This document shows, in pieces, positions 8,420-15,509 of a stretch of 25,252 nucleotides of DNA. The DNA lies in NCBI GenBank assembly GCA_047630175.1, contig JBLHVI010000045.1, positions 1 through 25,252 of the forward strand, read 5' to 3'. The first letter of the stretch is position 1; each line of letters starts with the position of its first letter. Below the pieces are notes generated by a model, which worked only from the letters and a program-made list of their open reading frames with translations, was not told the origin of the DNA and searched no databases. This stretch comes from UBA4582 sp047630175. GTDB taxonomy: Bacteria > Pseudomonadota > Gammaproteobacteria > Pseudomonadales > Azotimanducaceae. A program made the position numbers and the translations under genes.

Positions 8420-9042
8420 TGTTAAGTCTGTTTATTGATTTTAAGTCACCCGCCGCTTATCTGGCATTAAAACCCGCGCTACACTTAATTACGTCACACG
8501 AACTAGTCGTTACGTGGTTGCCGTTTGCCGTAAAGCAACCAGCTATTCCAACGGGCAGAAGGGACGAGACGCTTGATGAAAGGCGCCTTAACATCGAACG
8601 CGAAACAAAAGGCGAAACACATCGGCGAGTAAGAGCAGAACAGCGGCAGAAAATACATAAGATGTATGCAGATTTATCCAATACTGAAATGCATTTTCCG
8701 ACTCAGGCGACGAGTACTGATTTAGCATTGAATGTTTTAGCCAATTTGACAATAGATCCAACGTCTTTTGTCACTCGCGCTTTTCAAGCCTACTGGATAG
8801 AAGCGTTAGACCTAAACGATGCCGCTGTGGTCGAGCAGTTAGTAAATGAAGCGGGCCTGCCTTTCACCCCTGAACTGCTATTATCAACAGCAATGAGTGC
8901 TTGTTTAGATCAAGCGGCAGAAAAAGGCGTTTTTGAGGTGCCGGCTTTTGTTATGGACGACCAAGTCTTTATTGGTCGTGAACATATGCCTTGGTTGACC
9001 GAACTGGTCACGCAGCTGCTGCAAGAGAAAACCGCGCCATAA
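8416..9042 (+). CDS. DsbA-like 2-hydroxychromene-2-carboxylate isomerase family protein (second copy)
   Basis: A 208-residue paralogue of the preceding gene, translationally coupled through an ATGA overlap. The N-terminal SLFIDFKSPAAYLALKP and C-terminal FEVPAFVMDDQVFIGREHMP align with the same motifs in the first copy, keeping the S-P serine, the cis-Pro position and the GREH(L/M)P end. It is shorter and more charged in the helical insert (residues about 50-90, rich in Arg, Glu and Gln). Two tandem diverged copies suggest a heterodimer or a two-substrate system, which is inference. It is convergent with tRNA-Leu, 50 bp away. Enzyme activity is not shown by sequence alone. Confidence 0.8.
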   Translation: MMLSLFIDFKSPAAYLALKPALHLITSHELVVTWLPFAVKQPAIPTGRRDETLDERRLNIERETKGETHRRVRAEQRQKIHKMYADLSNTEMHFPTQATSTDLALNVLANLTIDPTSFVTRAFQAYWIEALDLNDAAVVEQLVNEAGLPFTPELLLSTAMSACLDQAAEKGVFEVPAFVMDDQVFIGREHMPWLTELVTQLLQEKTAP

Positions 9043-9091
9043 TATCGCGCGTGCAGTCTTGGGTGTTCAGCGTCTTGTACTACATTAAAGA

Positions 9092-9178
9092 TGGTGCCCG
9101 GGGCCGGGGTCGAACCGGCACTGCCTTTCAGCAACAAGATTTTAAGTCTTGCGTGTCTACCAATTTCACCACCCGGGC
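9092..9178 (-). tRNA. tRNA-Leu (anticodon UAA)
   Basis: 87 nt with encoded CCA. The acceptor stem GCCCGGG pairs with CCCGGGC, followed by discriminator A. The anticodon stem CAAGA/TCTTG encloses loop CTTAAAA, giving anticodon UAA. A variable arm and a T-loop GGTTCGACCC are present, as expected for a class II tRNA. It has the same direction as pgsA, matching the common pgsA-tRNA arrangement. Confidence 0.97.
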
Positions 9179-9202
9179 AATTGGGAAGCAAAAAGAGCGC
9201 GT

Positions 9203-9231
9203 AGTGTAACGGTCTGCTGGGTCAGGCTCAA
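9203..9231 (-). promoter_or_regulatory. Promoter of tRNA-Leu
   Basis: On the minus strand, TTGAGC (-35) is separated by exactly 17 nt from TACACT (-10), followed by a GC-rich ACGCGC discriminator typical of stringently controlled stable-RNA promoters. Transcription would begin about 18 nt before the tRNA. Confidence 0.65.
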
Positions 9232-9407
9232 CGCCTATTAGGAATATCCTTTGCGTTTAGTGTCCAGACAGGCGGCGTGGTTATTTTTACTGGCCATTGA
9301 GGGTTAATTGGCGAGCAATTCACCACTTTTGCAGGCGCTAGAAAGCCCACATGTGTTGAATGTGGCATTCTCTGTTATCAAGAGCAACAATCCCGTGAAA
9401 TCATTCG

Positions 9408-9413
9408 TATAAT
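9408..9413 (+). promoter_or_regulatory. Candidate -10 element upstream of the tRNA-Cys array
   Basis: A perfect TATAAT lies 55 bp before the first tRNA-Cys fragment. No good -35 is found 16-18 nt upstream, so this is a candidate only. It lies 290 bp from the intact tRNA-Cys. Confidence 0.4.
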
Positions 9414-9468
9414 CCAGTAGACTGCCGCCTTTCCGAGAATAGCCGGGAAACACCGCCACCTGTTTTAT

Positions 9469-9515
9469 GGCTGGGTGGCAGAGTGGTCATGCCGGGCCGC
9501 GCAGGCGCGGACTGC
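9469..9515 (+). pseudogene. tRNA-Cys 5' fragment, copy 1
   Basis: The first 24 nt (9469-9492) are identical to the intact tRNA-Cys through the acceptor strand and D-arm. Fourteen foreign bases follow, then GCGGACTGC (9507-9515), which again matches the anticodon arm up to the first two anticodon bases. No T-arm or 3' acceptor strand follows, so it cannot form a tRNA by itself. Confidence 0.75.
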
Positions 9516-9585
9516 TGTAATGCAAAGCATTACTTGCTTAAGTCCGGCGCAAAAGTATAGAAAATTGTTTGGTCACCTGTTTTAT

Positions 9586-9632
9586 GGCTGGGTGGCAGAG
9601 TGGTCATGCCGGGCCGCGCAGGCGCGGACTGC
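9586..9632 (+). pseudogene. tRNA-Cys 5' fragment, copy 2
   Basis: Identical to copy 1, exactly 117 bp downstream. It has the same interruption after the D-arm and lacks a 3' half. Confidence 0.75.
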
Positions 9633-9702
9633 TGTAATGCAAAGCATTACTTGCTTAAGTCCGGCGCAAAAGTATAGAAAATTGTTTGGTCACCTGTTTT
9701 AT

Positions 9703-9776
9703 GGCTGGGTGGCAGAGTGGTCATGCAGCGGACTGCAACTCCGTTCACGCCGGTTCGATTCCGACCCCAGCCTCCA
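9703..9776 (+). tRNA. tRNA-Cys (anticodon GCA)
   Basis: 74 nt with encoded CCA. The acceptor stem GGCTGGG pairs with CCCAGCC, discriminator T. The anticodon stem CGGA/TCCG surrounds loop CTGCAAC, giving anticodon GCA, and the T-loop GGTTCGATTCC is standard. It is intact and presumably functional despite the two fragments upstream. It lies on the opposite strand to pgsA and tRNA-Leu, unlike in E. coli, where pgsA, glyW, cysT and leuZ are co-directional. Confidence 0.96.
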
Positions 9777-9816
9777 TTAAAACGAGCTCTCCCCCTGCCA
9801 AGGCGGGCTCTGCAGT

Positions 9817-9861
9817 GAAAAGGGATTGACGCGCGCAATTAATGCACGTCAGTCCCTTTTC
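9817..9861. terminator. Hairpin terminator between tRNA-Cys and the monooxygenase
   Basis: GAAAAGGGATTGACG pairs with CGTCAGTCCCTTTTC over 15 positions with a single wobble. The stem ends in A- and T-runs on both strands, so it can act in both directions between the convergent tRNA-Cys (+) and monooxygenase (-) genes. Confidence 0.65.
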
Positions 9862-9885
9862 CGCTTCTAAACAACCATTAGCTGC

Positions 9886-11688
9886 CTACTTAAACGCCAG
9901 ACCTTCAAATTTGCCCGCGTCTCGCCATTCTGCCAGATACTTGAAGTACTCCATTGCGCCTGCGGGATAACCGACACTAAGTTTACTGGCGGGGCTCAAC
10001 GCCTGACCTTCATTATTATAATAACCCGGTGTGCAATCGGGCGAACCCAGCATGCTAGGGCCAGCTTGCAACAATAGCTCAAGCCAAGCGTCTTCTGCCT
10101 CACGCGTTACTTCAACCTGCTGATGGCCATGGTCGATCGCATGCTTGATCACAGTCGCAATCGTTCTACCCGCCTCGGTCAGGTTATGCGGGTAATTAGA
10201 AATCAAGTTCGCGCCTTGGGTCGCCTGCACAAGAAATGCATTTGGAAAACCATGTATATGCGTACCATGCTTTGAGCGCATGCCATCAGCCCAATACGCT
10301 GAAAGCTTCTGGCCATCACGCCCTGTCATATCGTAGCCTGCGCGTCGCTCAAGGGCAGTACCCACCTCGAAACCAGATGCAAAAATAATACAATCGACCG
10401 GATACTCTTCGCCGCCCACAACAATGCCTGTCTCTGTAATGCGCTCAACGCCCTGCCCGTCCGTATCAACCAGACGCGCCCCCGGTTCGTTAAAGGCCTG
10501 CAGGTACTGATCATGGAAGCAAGGCCGCTTGCAGAGCTGGAAATACCAAGCCTTGAGATCCCCTGCCGTGTCTGAATCTACAACAATCGTGTCGACACGC
10601 GCACGTATTTCCTCCATCTTCTCAAAATCTGCATCCGCAAAGGCCGCCATCATACCCTCCTGAGTCATAGATTCCGGGGGTAATGACGCTAACTTGGCGC
10701 GAATACGCTGGGAAAGATCAGTCCAACCATCCATTACTAGGTCTTCTGAGGCCGGCGCGCCAGTCTGATTAGCCGTGAAGTTATCTAACCAGCGTTGTTG
10801 CCAGCCTGGGGTGGCCATGTCTTTAAACCAAACAGGGTCAGTGGGCTTGTTGTTACGAACATCAATCGATGACGGCGTGCGTTGAAAAACCAACAGCTCC
10901 TTACAAGCTTTAGCGAGGTGCGGCACACATTGCACTGATGTGGCACCTGTGCCAATAATCGCTACACGCTTGCCCGCCAAATTAACCATCGGCGCACCGT
11001 TATAATCACCGCCGGTGTAGTCGTAGTCCCAGCGGCTGGTATGAAATGAATGACCCTTGAATGCGTCAATGCCAGGAATGCCGGGTAGCTTGGGCACGTG
11101 CAAAGGCCCCGTGCCCGTGGCGACAAACTGGGCGGTAAACGCATCACCACGGTTAGTCTTGATCGACCAATGGCTTTTTGCGTCGATCCAGGTCAGTTCA
11201 CTGACCTCCGTATGGAACAGCGCATTGTCATATAGATCATAGTGACGGCCGATATGCTGACAATGGGCTAAAATTTCCGGCCCATGGGCATATTTTTCTG
11301 TGGGCATATGCCCAACTTCTTCCAGTAGCGGCATATAAACAAACGCTGCTGTGTCGCATTGCGCACCCGGATATCGGTTCCAGTACCAAGTACCACCGAA
11401 ATCGCCGCCCTTCTCAATCACTCGGACATCGCTGACGCCTGCCTCTTTCAGCCGCGCGCTTGTGACCAGTCCCGCAAAACCACCACCAATAAAAGCCACG
11501 GTGACATGATCCGTCTTTGGTTTACGCTCGGTCAAAGGGGTGTACGGGTCTTCCAAGTAATGCGCCAACTGCCCCTTGATCTCCAGATACTGGGCGTTGC
11601 CATCGTTGCGCAGACGCTTGTCACGCTCGACCCTGTACTTAGCTAATAGCGCGGCCTTATCGAAACTTGGTTGCGTGTTGCTAGACAT
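9886..11688 (-). CDS. Flavin-containing monooxygenase, Baeyer-Villiger type (BVMO)
   Basis: FAD- and NADPH-dependent enzyme that inserts oxygen next to a carbonyl, turning ketones into esters or lactones. It has about 600 residues, usual for the larger type I BVMOs with an N-terminal extension. The FAD-binding GGGFAG is at residues 68-73, GGTWYWNRYPGAQCD starts near 98, the BVMO fingerprint FKGHSFHTSRWD is at 210-221, and the NADPH-binding GTGATS is at 247-252. The ATG at 11688 is preferred because GGGAG lies 6 nt upstream; an earlier in-frame start 20 codons upstream lacks such a site. It sits between pgsA and the tRNAs, an unusual place suggesting insertion into a conserved housekeeping locus. 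Substrate unknown; cyclic or steroid ketones are common for relatives. Confidence 0.92.
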   Translation of the reverse strand: MSSNTQPSFDKAALLAKYRVERDKRLRNDGNAQYLEIKGQLAHYLEDPYTPLTERKPKTDHVTVAFIGGGFAGLVTSARLKEAGVSDVRVIEKGGDFGGTWYWNRYPGAQCDTAAFVYMPLLEEVGHMPTEKYAHGPEILAHCQHIGRHYDLYDNALFHTEVSELTWIDAKSHWSIKTNRGDAFTAQFVATGTGPLHVPKLPGIPGIDAFKGHSFHTSRWDYDYTGGDYNGAPMVNLAGKRVAIIGTGATSVQCVPHLAKACKELLVFQRTPSSIDVRNNKPTDPVWFKDMATPGWQQRWLDNFTANQTGAPASEDLVMDGWTDLSQRIRAKLASLPPESMTQEGMMAAFADADFEKMEEIRARVDTIVVDSDTAGDLKAWYFQLCKRPCFHDQYLQAFNEPGARLVDTDGQGVERITETGIVVGGEEYPVDCIIFASGFEVGTALERRAGYDMTGRDGQKLSAYWADGMRSKHGTHIHGFPNAFLVQATQGANLISNYPHNLTEAGRTIATVIKHAIDHGHQQVEVTREAEDAWLELLLQAGPSMLGSPDCTPGYYNNEGQALSPASKLSVGYPAGAMEYFKYLAEWRDAGKFEGLAFK

Positions 11689-11863
11689 TGATGCTCCCGT
11701 CTTTTTTAGTGTCGCGAATCTTGTGCGCTCGCTTTCGCGCAAGAACATAGCATGCTAACGAGTAGGGTAGAAACAGATGTTAGGAAAATAAATAACAATG
11801 TGAACTTGTCATTCGCGTGCAGAACTCACCGGAATAGCGAGTGTGTCGGCTCAGCTTGCAAAC

Positions 11864-12445
11864 TCATTCGGCCTTTTTAGTCATGCCAGAGGCCAGATCA
11901 GGCCAGGCAACTTTGAGGTATAAGTACATCGACCAGAGCGTCAATCCAGCCGCGGCATAGAGCAAGATGTAGCCTAAAAACAGCAGGTACTCACCGGCTT
12001 TGGGCCCAATCGCCAGCAACACAATAATCGCCACCATCTGGAACACCGTTTTCACCTTGCCGACCATAGACACGGCAACGCTACGCTGAGAACTATAGCT
12101 GGCCATCCATTCACGCAGCGCCGAGACAACAATTTCGCGCCCGACAATCACCAATGCTGGAATCGCCAGCCAAGCACTGGCATTGGCTTCAACCAGCAGC
12201 ACCAACGCCACGGCAACGATCAACTTGTCGGCAACCGGGTCAAGGAAGGCCCCAAAGGCAGTCATTTCATTGAGCTTACGCGCTAGATAGCCATCCAGCC
12301 AGTCGGTAACGCTAGCCACCCCGAAGACACATGACGCAGCAAAATAGCACCACTCAAAGGGTAGGTAAAAAACGATCACCAGTACCGGAATCAGAGCGAT
12401 CCGAATACCAGTGATCATATTGGGTAGACTTATAGGGAGCGACAT
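11864..12445 (-). CDS. pgsA: CDP-diacylglycerol-glycerol-3-phosphate 3-phosphatidyltransferase
   Basis: Inner-membrane enzyme that makes phosphatidylglycerol phosphate from CDP-diacylglycerol and glycerol-3-phosphate, the committed step to PG and cardiolipin. The CDP-alcohol phosphotransferase signature is complete: D48, D51-G52, A55-R56, G65, D69 and D73. Four to six hydrophobic helices span its 193 residues (E. coli PgsA 182). The ATG at 12445 is chosen because the N-terminus SLPISLPNMITGIRI then matches the family start; a GTG two codons earlier is possible. It follows uvrC by about 30 bp on the same strand, so the gacA/uvrY-type, uvrC and pgsA genes probably form one operon. Confidence 0.94.
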   Translation of the reverse strand: MSLPISLPNMITGIRIALIPVLVIVFYLPFEWCYFAASCVFGVASVTDWLDGYLARKLNEMTAFGAFLDPVADKLIVAVALVLLVEANASAWLAIPALVIVGREIVVSALREWMASYSSQRSVAVSMVGKVKTVFQMVAIIVLLAIGPKAGEYLLFLGYILLYAAAGLTLWSMYLYLKVAWPDLASGMTKKAE

Positions 12446-12477
12446 TGCCACAACTTTACTAGGGGTTAATGAACGGG

Positions 12478-14472
12478 CTAACTGCTGTGCAGCGTAGCAT
12501 AGATCTGTTCTGCAAGGGTCTGGTTGATACCTTCAACTTTCGCTAATTCTTCAGAACTGGCACTCTCGACTCGCTGACTACCGCCGAAATGGCGCAGCAG
12601 CGCACGTCGCCGTTTGGGTCCCACCCCCGGAATATGTTCCAGCACCGACTCCTTACGCTTCTTTCCGCGCCGCGCACGATGTGCGGTGATCGCAAATCGG
12701 TGGCTTTCGTCGCGGATGTGCTGGATCAAATGCAACCCGGGATTATCCGGCGCCATATAGACCTGCTCGCCGCTTTCCAAAAACAAGGTCTCAAGGCCCG
12801 CTTTACGTCCAGGCCCTTTGGCAATACCGACCATCAAAACACCGGTTATTTGCAGGCTTTCAAGCATCGCGGTTGCCTGACTGAGTTGGCCCTTACCGCC
12901 ATCAATAAACAGAATGTCAGGTAGCTTGCCCTCGCCTTTCTTGAGGCGCGTGTAGCGCCGCTGCAGGGCCTGAGACATGGCGGCGTAATCATCGCCAGGC
13001 GTGATACCGTCGATATTAAACCGCCGGTAGTCTGTCTTCAGTGGACCATTGCGGTCAAACACCACACAAGATGCCACGGTGGCTTCACCCGAACTGTGGC
13101 TAATGTCGAAACATTCGAGGCGTTCCGGCATTTCAGCCAGCCCGAAAGCTTCGCGTAGGGCTTCGAACCGCTTGAAATTATTATTTCGGGTGGCTAGGTG
13201 GCCACCCAGGCTTTGTTCTGCATTGGTCAGCGCCAAACTAACCCAGCGACTTCGCTGTCCGCGGACATTATCGCCAATGCTGATTTTTCGGCCAGCGACT
13301 TCCTTAAGCGCAGATTCGAGCAGCGGCTTATCATCGAGCGCGCTACTGACAACAATATCTTTAGGAATGTCCCGGCCATTACCGCCTGTCAAATAGAAAC
13401 GCGGAATGAAAGAAGTCAGGACCTCTGAGGGCGTCTCCTCAAGCCGAATACGCGGAAAGTACGTCTTGTTGCCTAACAGGCGCCCGCCCCTCACCATCAT
13501 CACCAGCACGCAGACCCCACCCGGATTGACAATCGCCGCAATAATATCAATATCACCGCCATCGCCTGTAACGTATTGCGATTCCTGAATGCGTTGTAAG
13601 TGGGCTATCTGATCTCGATAGCGGGCGGCTTTCTCAAATTCTAACTGCTGTGCAGCGGCGTCCATCTTGTCAGCATAGTCATCCAACACCACGCGACTTT
13701 TTCCATCGAGGAACATGGCCGCATTGTTAACGTCATCGGCATAGTCCTCGGTGCTAATAAGCCCACAGCATGGGCCCGAACAGCGCTGAATCTGATACTG
13801 CAGACAGGGACGCGAACGGTTCTTGAAAAAGCTGTCTTCACATTGCCGAACTTGAAAAATTTTCTGCAGAACATTGAGGCTGTCACGCACTGAATACGCA
13901 CTAGGAAAAGGCCCAAAGTAACGCCCCTCGCGCTTCTTGGCACCACGATGGAATGCAAGTCGTGGATACTCGTCTGCTGTTGACAAAAATATGTGAGGAT
14001 AGGTTTTGTCGTCCTTAAAATCGATGTTGTAAGGCGGCCGCAGCTCCTTAATAAGGCTTTGCTCGTGTAGCAGTGCCTCGGTTTCGCTGTTGGTAATGGT
14101 GTATTCAACCGACCGTATGTGGGACACCAGCGCCATCGTTTTGGCGTCTAGCGCCGTAGAGCGAAAGTAGCTCGACAGACGATTTTTAAGGTTCTTCGCT
14201 TTACCGACGTACAGCACGTCGCCACTGGCATCCAGCATACGATAAACACCAGGCCGCTGACTGACGGTCTTAAGAAAAGCTTTGGCATCAAAATCGTGAC
14301 TGTCTTCTTCTGAACCGTCTTCTTCTGAACTGTCTTCTTCTGGACTGTCTCCTTCTAAACCATCTACATCAAGACGATCTACCATGGGATCAACTACCAT
14401 GGGATCGTCTAGTACTGGTTCATCTGGCAATGTTTTGTCTAACTCTGGCGTATCCAACTCTGGCGTATCCAA
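12478..14472 (-). CDS. uvrC: UvrABC system protein C (excinuclease subunit) with acidic N-terminal extension
   Basis: Nucleotide-excision-repair nuclease that cuts both sides of a lesion after UvrAB loading. The N-terminal GIY-YIG domain starts with SQRPGVYRM (residue 71 on) and continues LYVGKAKNLKNRL. A Cys-rich patch, the UVR motif near DAAAQQLEFEKAARYRDQI, the RNase H-like C-nuclease (FDISHSSGE, LPDILFIDGGKGQ) and the C-terminal helix-hairpin-helix (IPGVGPKRRRALL) follow. At 664 residues it exceeds the typical ~610. The excess is an acidic, repetitive N-terminus of about 62 residues, built from short Asp/Glu repeats. The start is uncertain: TTG 14472 is the first plausible codon after an in-frame stop near 14508, and ATG 14400 is an alternative. 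It follows the gacA-type gene by 33 bp. Confidence 0.93.
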   Translation of the reverse strand: MDTPELDTPELDKTLPDEPVLDDPMVVDPMVDRLDVDGLEGDSPEEDSSEEDGSEEDSHDFDAKAFLKTVSQRPGVYRMLDASGDVLYVGKAKNLKNRLSSYFRSTALDAKTMALVSHIRSVEYTITNSETEALLHEQSLIKELRPPYNIDFKDDKTYPHIFLSTADEYPRLAFHRGAKKREGRYFGPFPSAYSVRDSLNVLQKIFQVRQCEDSFFKNRSRPCLQYQIQRCSGPCCGLISTEDYADDVNNAAMFLDGKSRVVLDDYADKMDAAAQQLEFEKAARYRDQIAHLQRIQESQYVTGDGGDIDIIAAIVNPGGVCVLVMMVRGGRLLGNKTYFPRIRLEETPSEVLTSFIPRFYLTGGNGRDIPKDIVVSSALDDKPLLESALKEVAGRKISIGDNVRGQRSRWVSLALTNAEQSLGGHLATRNNNFKRFEALREAFGLAEMPERLECFDISHSSGEATVASCVVFDRNGPLKTDYRRFNIDGITPGDDYAAMSQALQRRYTRLKKGEGKLPDILFIDGGKGQLSQATAMLESLQITGVLMVGIAKGPGRKAGLETLFLESGEQVYMAPDNPGLHLIQHIRDESHRFAITAHRARRGKKRKESVLEHIPGVGPKRRRALLRHFGGSQRVESASSEELAKVEGINQTLAEQIYATLHSS

Positions 14473-14505
14473 CTCTGATGGTTCCGAACCTAATATTTCC
14501 TGTCA

Positions 14506-15153
14506 TTATGCAGTGATTGCCGCATCAATAATACCGTGCTTGATCGCCAGTTTGGTCAGCCCCACATCGTTGTTGAGCTCCAACTTCTCAAAGATCCGGT
14601 AGCGGTAGCTGTTGACGGTTTTCGGACTCAATGACAAATTATTGGATATCTCAGGCACCTTATGGCCATTAATCACCATCAGAGTAATCTGCATTTCACG
14701 GTTAGATAACGACTCAAAAGGCGAAGATTCGTACTCTGAATAGGGTTTAAGCGCCATCTGCTGGGCTATTTCGGCGCTGATGAATCGATGCCCCAGATAA
14801 ACCTTTCTTATTGCCTGCACCATTTCACTCATATCAGCGCGTTTAGTGACGTAACCATGGGCACCAATACTCAGCAGCTTAGACGGGTATGGCTCATCCT
14901 CGTAAACCGTCACCGCGATAACCTTGACGTTAGGGTCGATGCGCAAACAGCGCCGCGTCGCCTCAAGCCCGCCGATGCCGGGCATCTGTACGTCCATGAG
15001 CACCACATCGGGCTTGAGGTCCCGCACTAAAGTAATCGCCGCCTCACCGCTGCTAGCTTCACCCACCACGTTGATGTCGGTGACATCTTCTAACAATCGC
15101 GAGGTGCCGATACGAACCAGTTGATGGTCGTCGACAATAAGAACCTTGATCAT
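14506..15153 (-). CDS. gacA: Response regulator of the GacA/UvrY/SirA family
   Basis: DNA-binding response regulator of 215 residues, the expected length. The receiver domain has the acidic pair D8-D9, phosphoacceptor D54 in VLMDVQMPG, T81 and K103. The C-terminal LuxR/NarL helix-turn-helix (LSNREMQITLMVINGHKVPEI, then SLSPKTVNSYRYRIFEKL) binds DNA. In relatives it answers the BarA/GacS sensor kinase and drives CsrB/RsmZ-type small RNAs that titrate CsrA; no sensor or such RNA gene is seen in this window. The ATG at 15153 has AGGAG 7 nt upstream. Its place directly before uvrC is the classic gammaproteobacterial arrangement and supports orthology to uvrY/gacA. Confidence 0.94.
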   Translation of the reverse strand: MIKVLIVDDHQLVRIGTSRLLEDVTDINVVGEASSGEAAITLVRDLKPDVVLMDVQMPGIGGLEATRRCLRIDPNVKVIAVTVYEDEPYPSKLLSIGAHGYVTKRADMSEMVQAIRKVYLGHRFISAEIAQQMALKPYSEYESSPFESLSNREMQITLMVINGHKVPEISNNLSLSPKTVNSYRYRIFEKLELNNDVGLTKLAIKHGIIDAAITA

Positions 15154-15263
15154 GATGCGACTCCTGTCTAAGTGTTAGTGGCCTGAACCACAACCCATCA
15201 TCCTGAGGGTACCAATCACTTTACTGACAATCTGTGCTATTACTATGATGTCAATCACTGCAA

Positions 15264-15506
15264 ATGACGAAGGAGAAACACGATGTTGAAAAAGCAAATC
15301 AGCGAGGCATCATAAAAAACGGCAACTTCTCGCGGGTGCTAGGCGCACTGACTGTACAATATTTAGACAATAACGCAGGGCCATTAACGGTGAGAGCCGA
15401 GCGGCGTATGGCATCAACATATTATTGGGCCGATGACTTACAGGGCGTAAGACAGTTCGCTGGCAGCCAACCCGGGGTGTCAACACCACCGGGGGCCAAC
15501 CAATAG
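15264..15506 (+). CDS. Small hypothetical ORF, 80 aa (doubtful)
   Basis: An 80-codon frame between the divergently oriented gacA-type gene and the convergent acyl-CoA dehydrogenase. I recognise no family. It lacks a ribosome binding site at its own ATG. A strong GAAGGAG, 7-8 nt before an ATG in another frame at 15283, would instead start a 10-residue peptide ending at 15315. Possibly the longer frame is a chance ORF, or a decayed gene whose true start is shifted. Near its 3' end, CCCCGGGGTG-TCAA-CACCACCGGGG (about 15473-15497) forms a GC-rich hairpin without a T-run. Confidence 0.3.
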   Translation: MTKEKHDVEKANQRGIIKNGNFSRVLGALTVQYLDNNAGPLTVRAERRMASTYYWADDLQGVRQFAGSQPGVSTPPGANQ

Positions 15507-15509
15507 GCT

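Larger units (their letters stand above)
9457..9690 (+). repeat. Two identical 117-bp tandem repeats, followed by a partial third, containing the 5' part of tRNA-Cys
   Basis: Units 9457-9573 and 9574-9690 appear identical. The first 36 bp recur a third time at 9691-9726, where they run into the intact tRNA-Cys. Each unit therefore consists of a 36-bp block (a 12-bp leader plus the first 24 nt of tRNA-Cys) and an 81-bp insert. The insert contains CCGCGC-AG-GCGCGG, GTAATGC-AAA-GCATTAC and a GGACT/AGTCC outer stem, so it can fold strongly. Near its end, TTGCTT, 16 nt and TATAGA form a possible promoter about 25 bp before the next tRNA copy. Confidence 0.9.

Noticed and set aside
8910..9209. ORFs on both strands across tRNA-Leu (minus 8910-9191, plus 8991-9209)
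   Set aside because: Their central peptides are simply the tRNA-Leu gene read as protein, a common false annotation.
9457..9726. CRISPR array
   Set aside because: The repeat is a tRNA fragment, the intervening 81-bp sequences are identical rather than unique, and no cas gene is near.
9475..9838. ORF with a repeated 39-residue peptide (plus 9475-9780) and a minus ORF 9647-9838
   Set aside because: The frame stays open because the 117-bp repeat is a multiple of 3; it runs through tRNA-Cys and has no ribosome binding site.
13641..14108. 155-codon minus-strand ORF inside uvrC
   Set aside because: Alternative frame of uvrC, which is fully supported by conserved domains.
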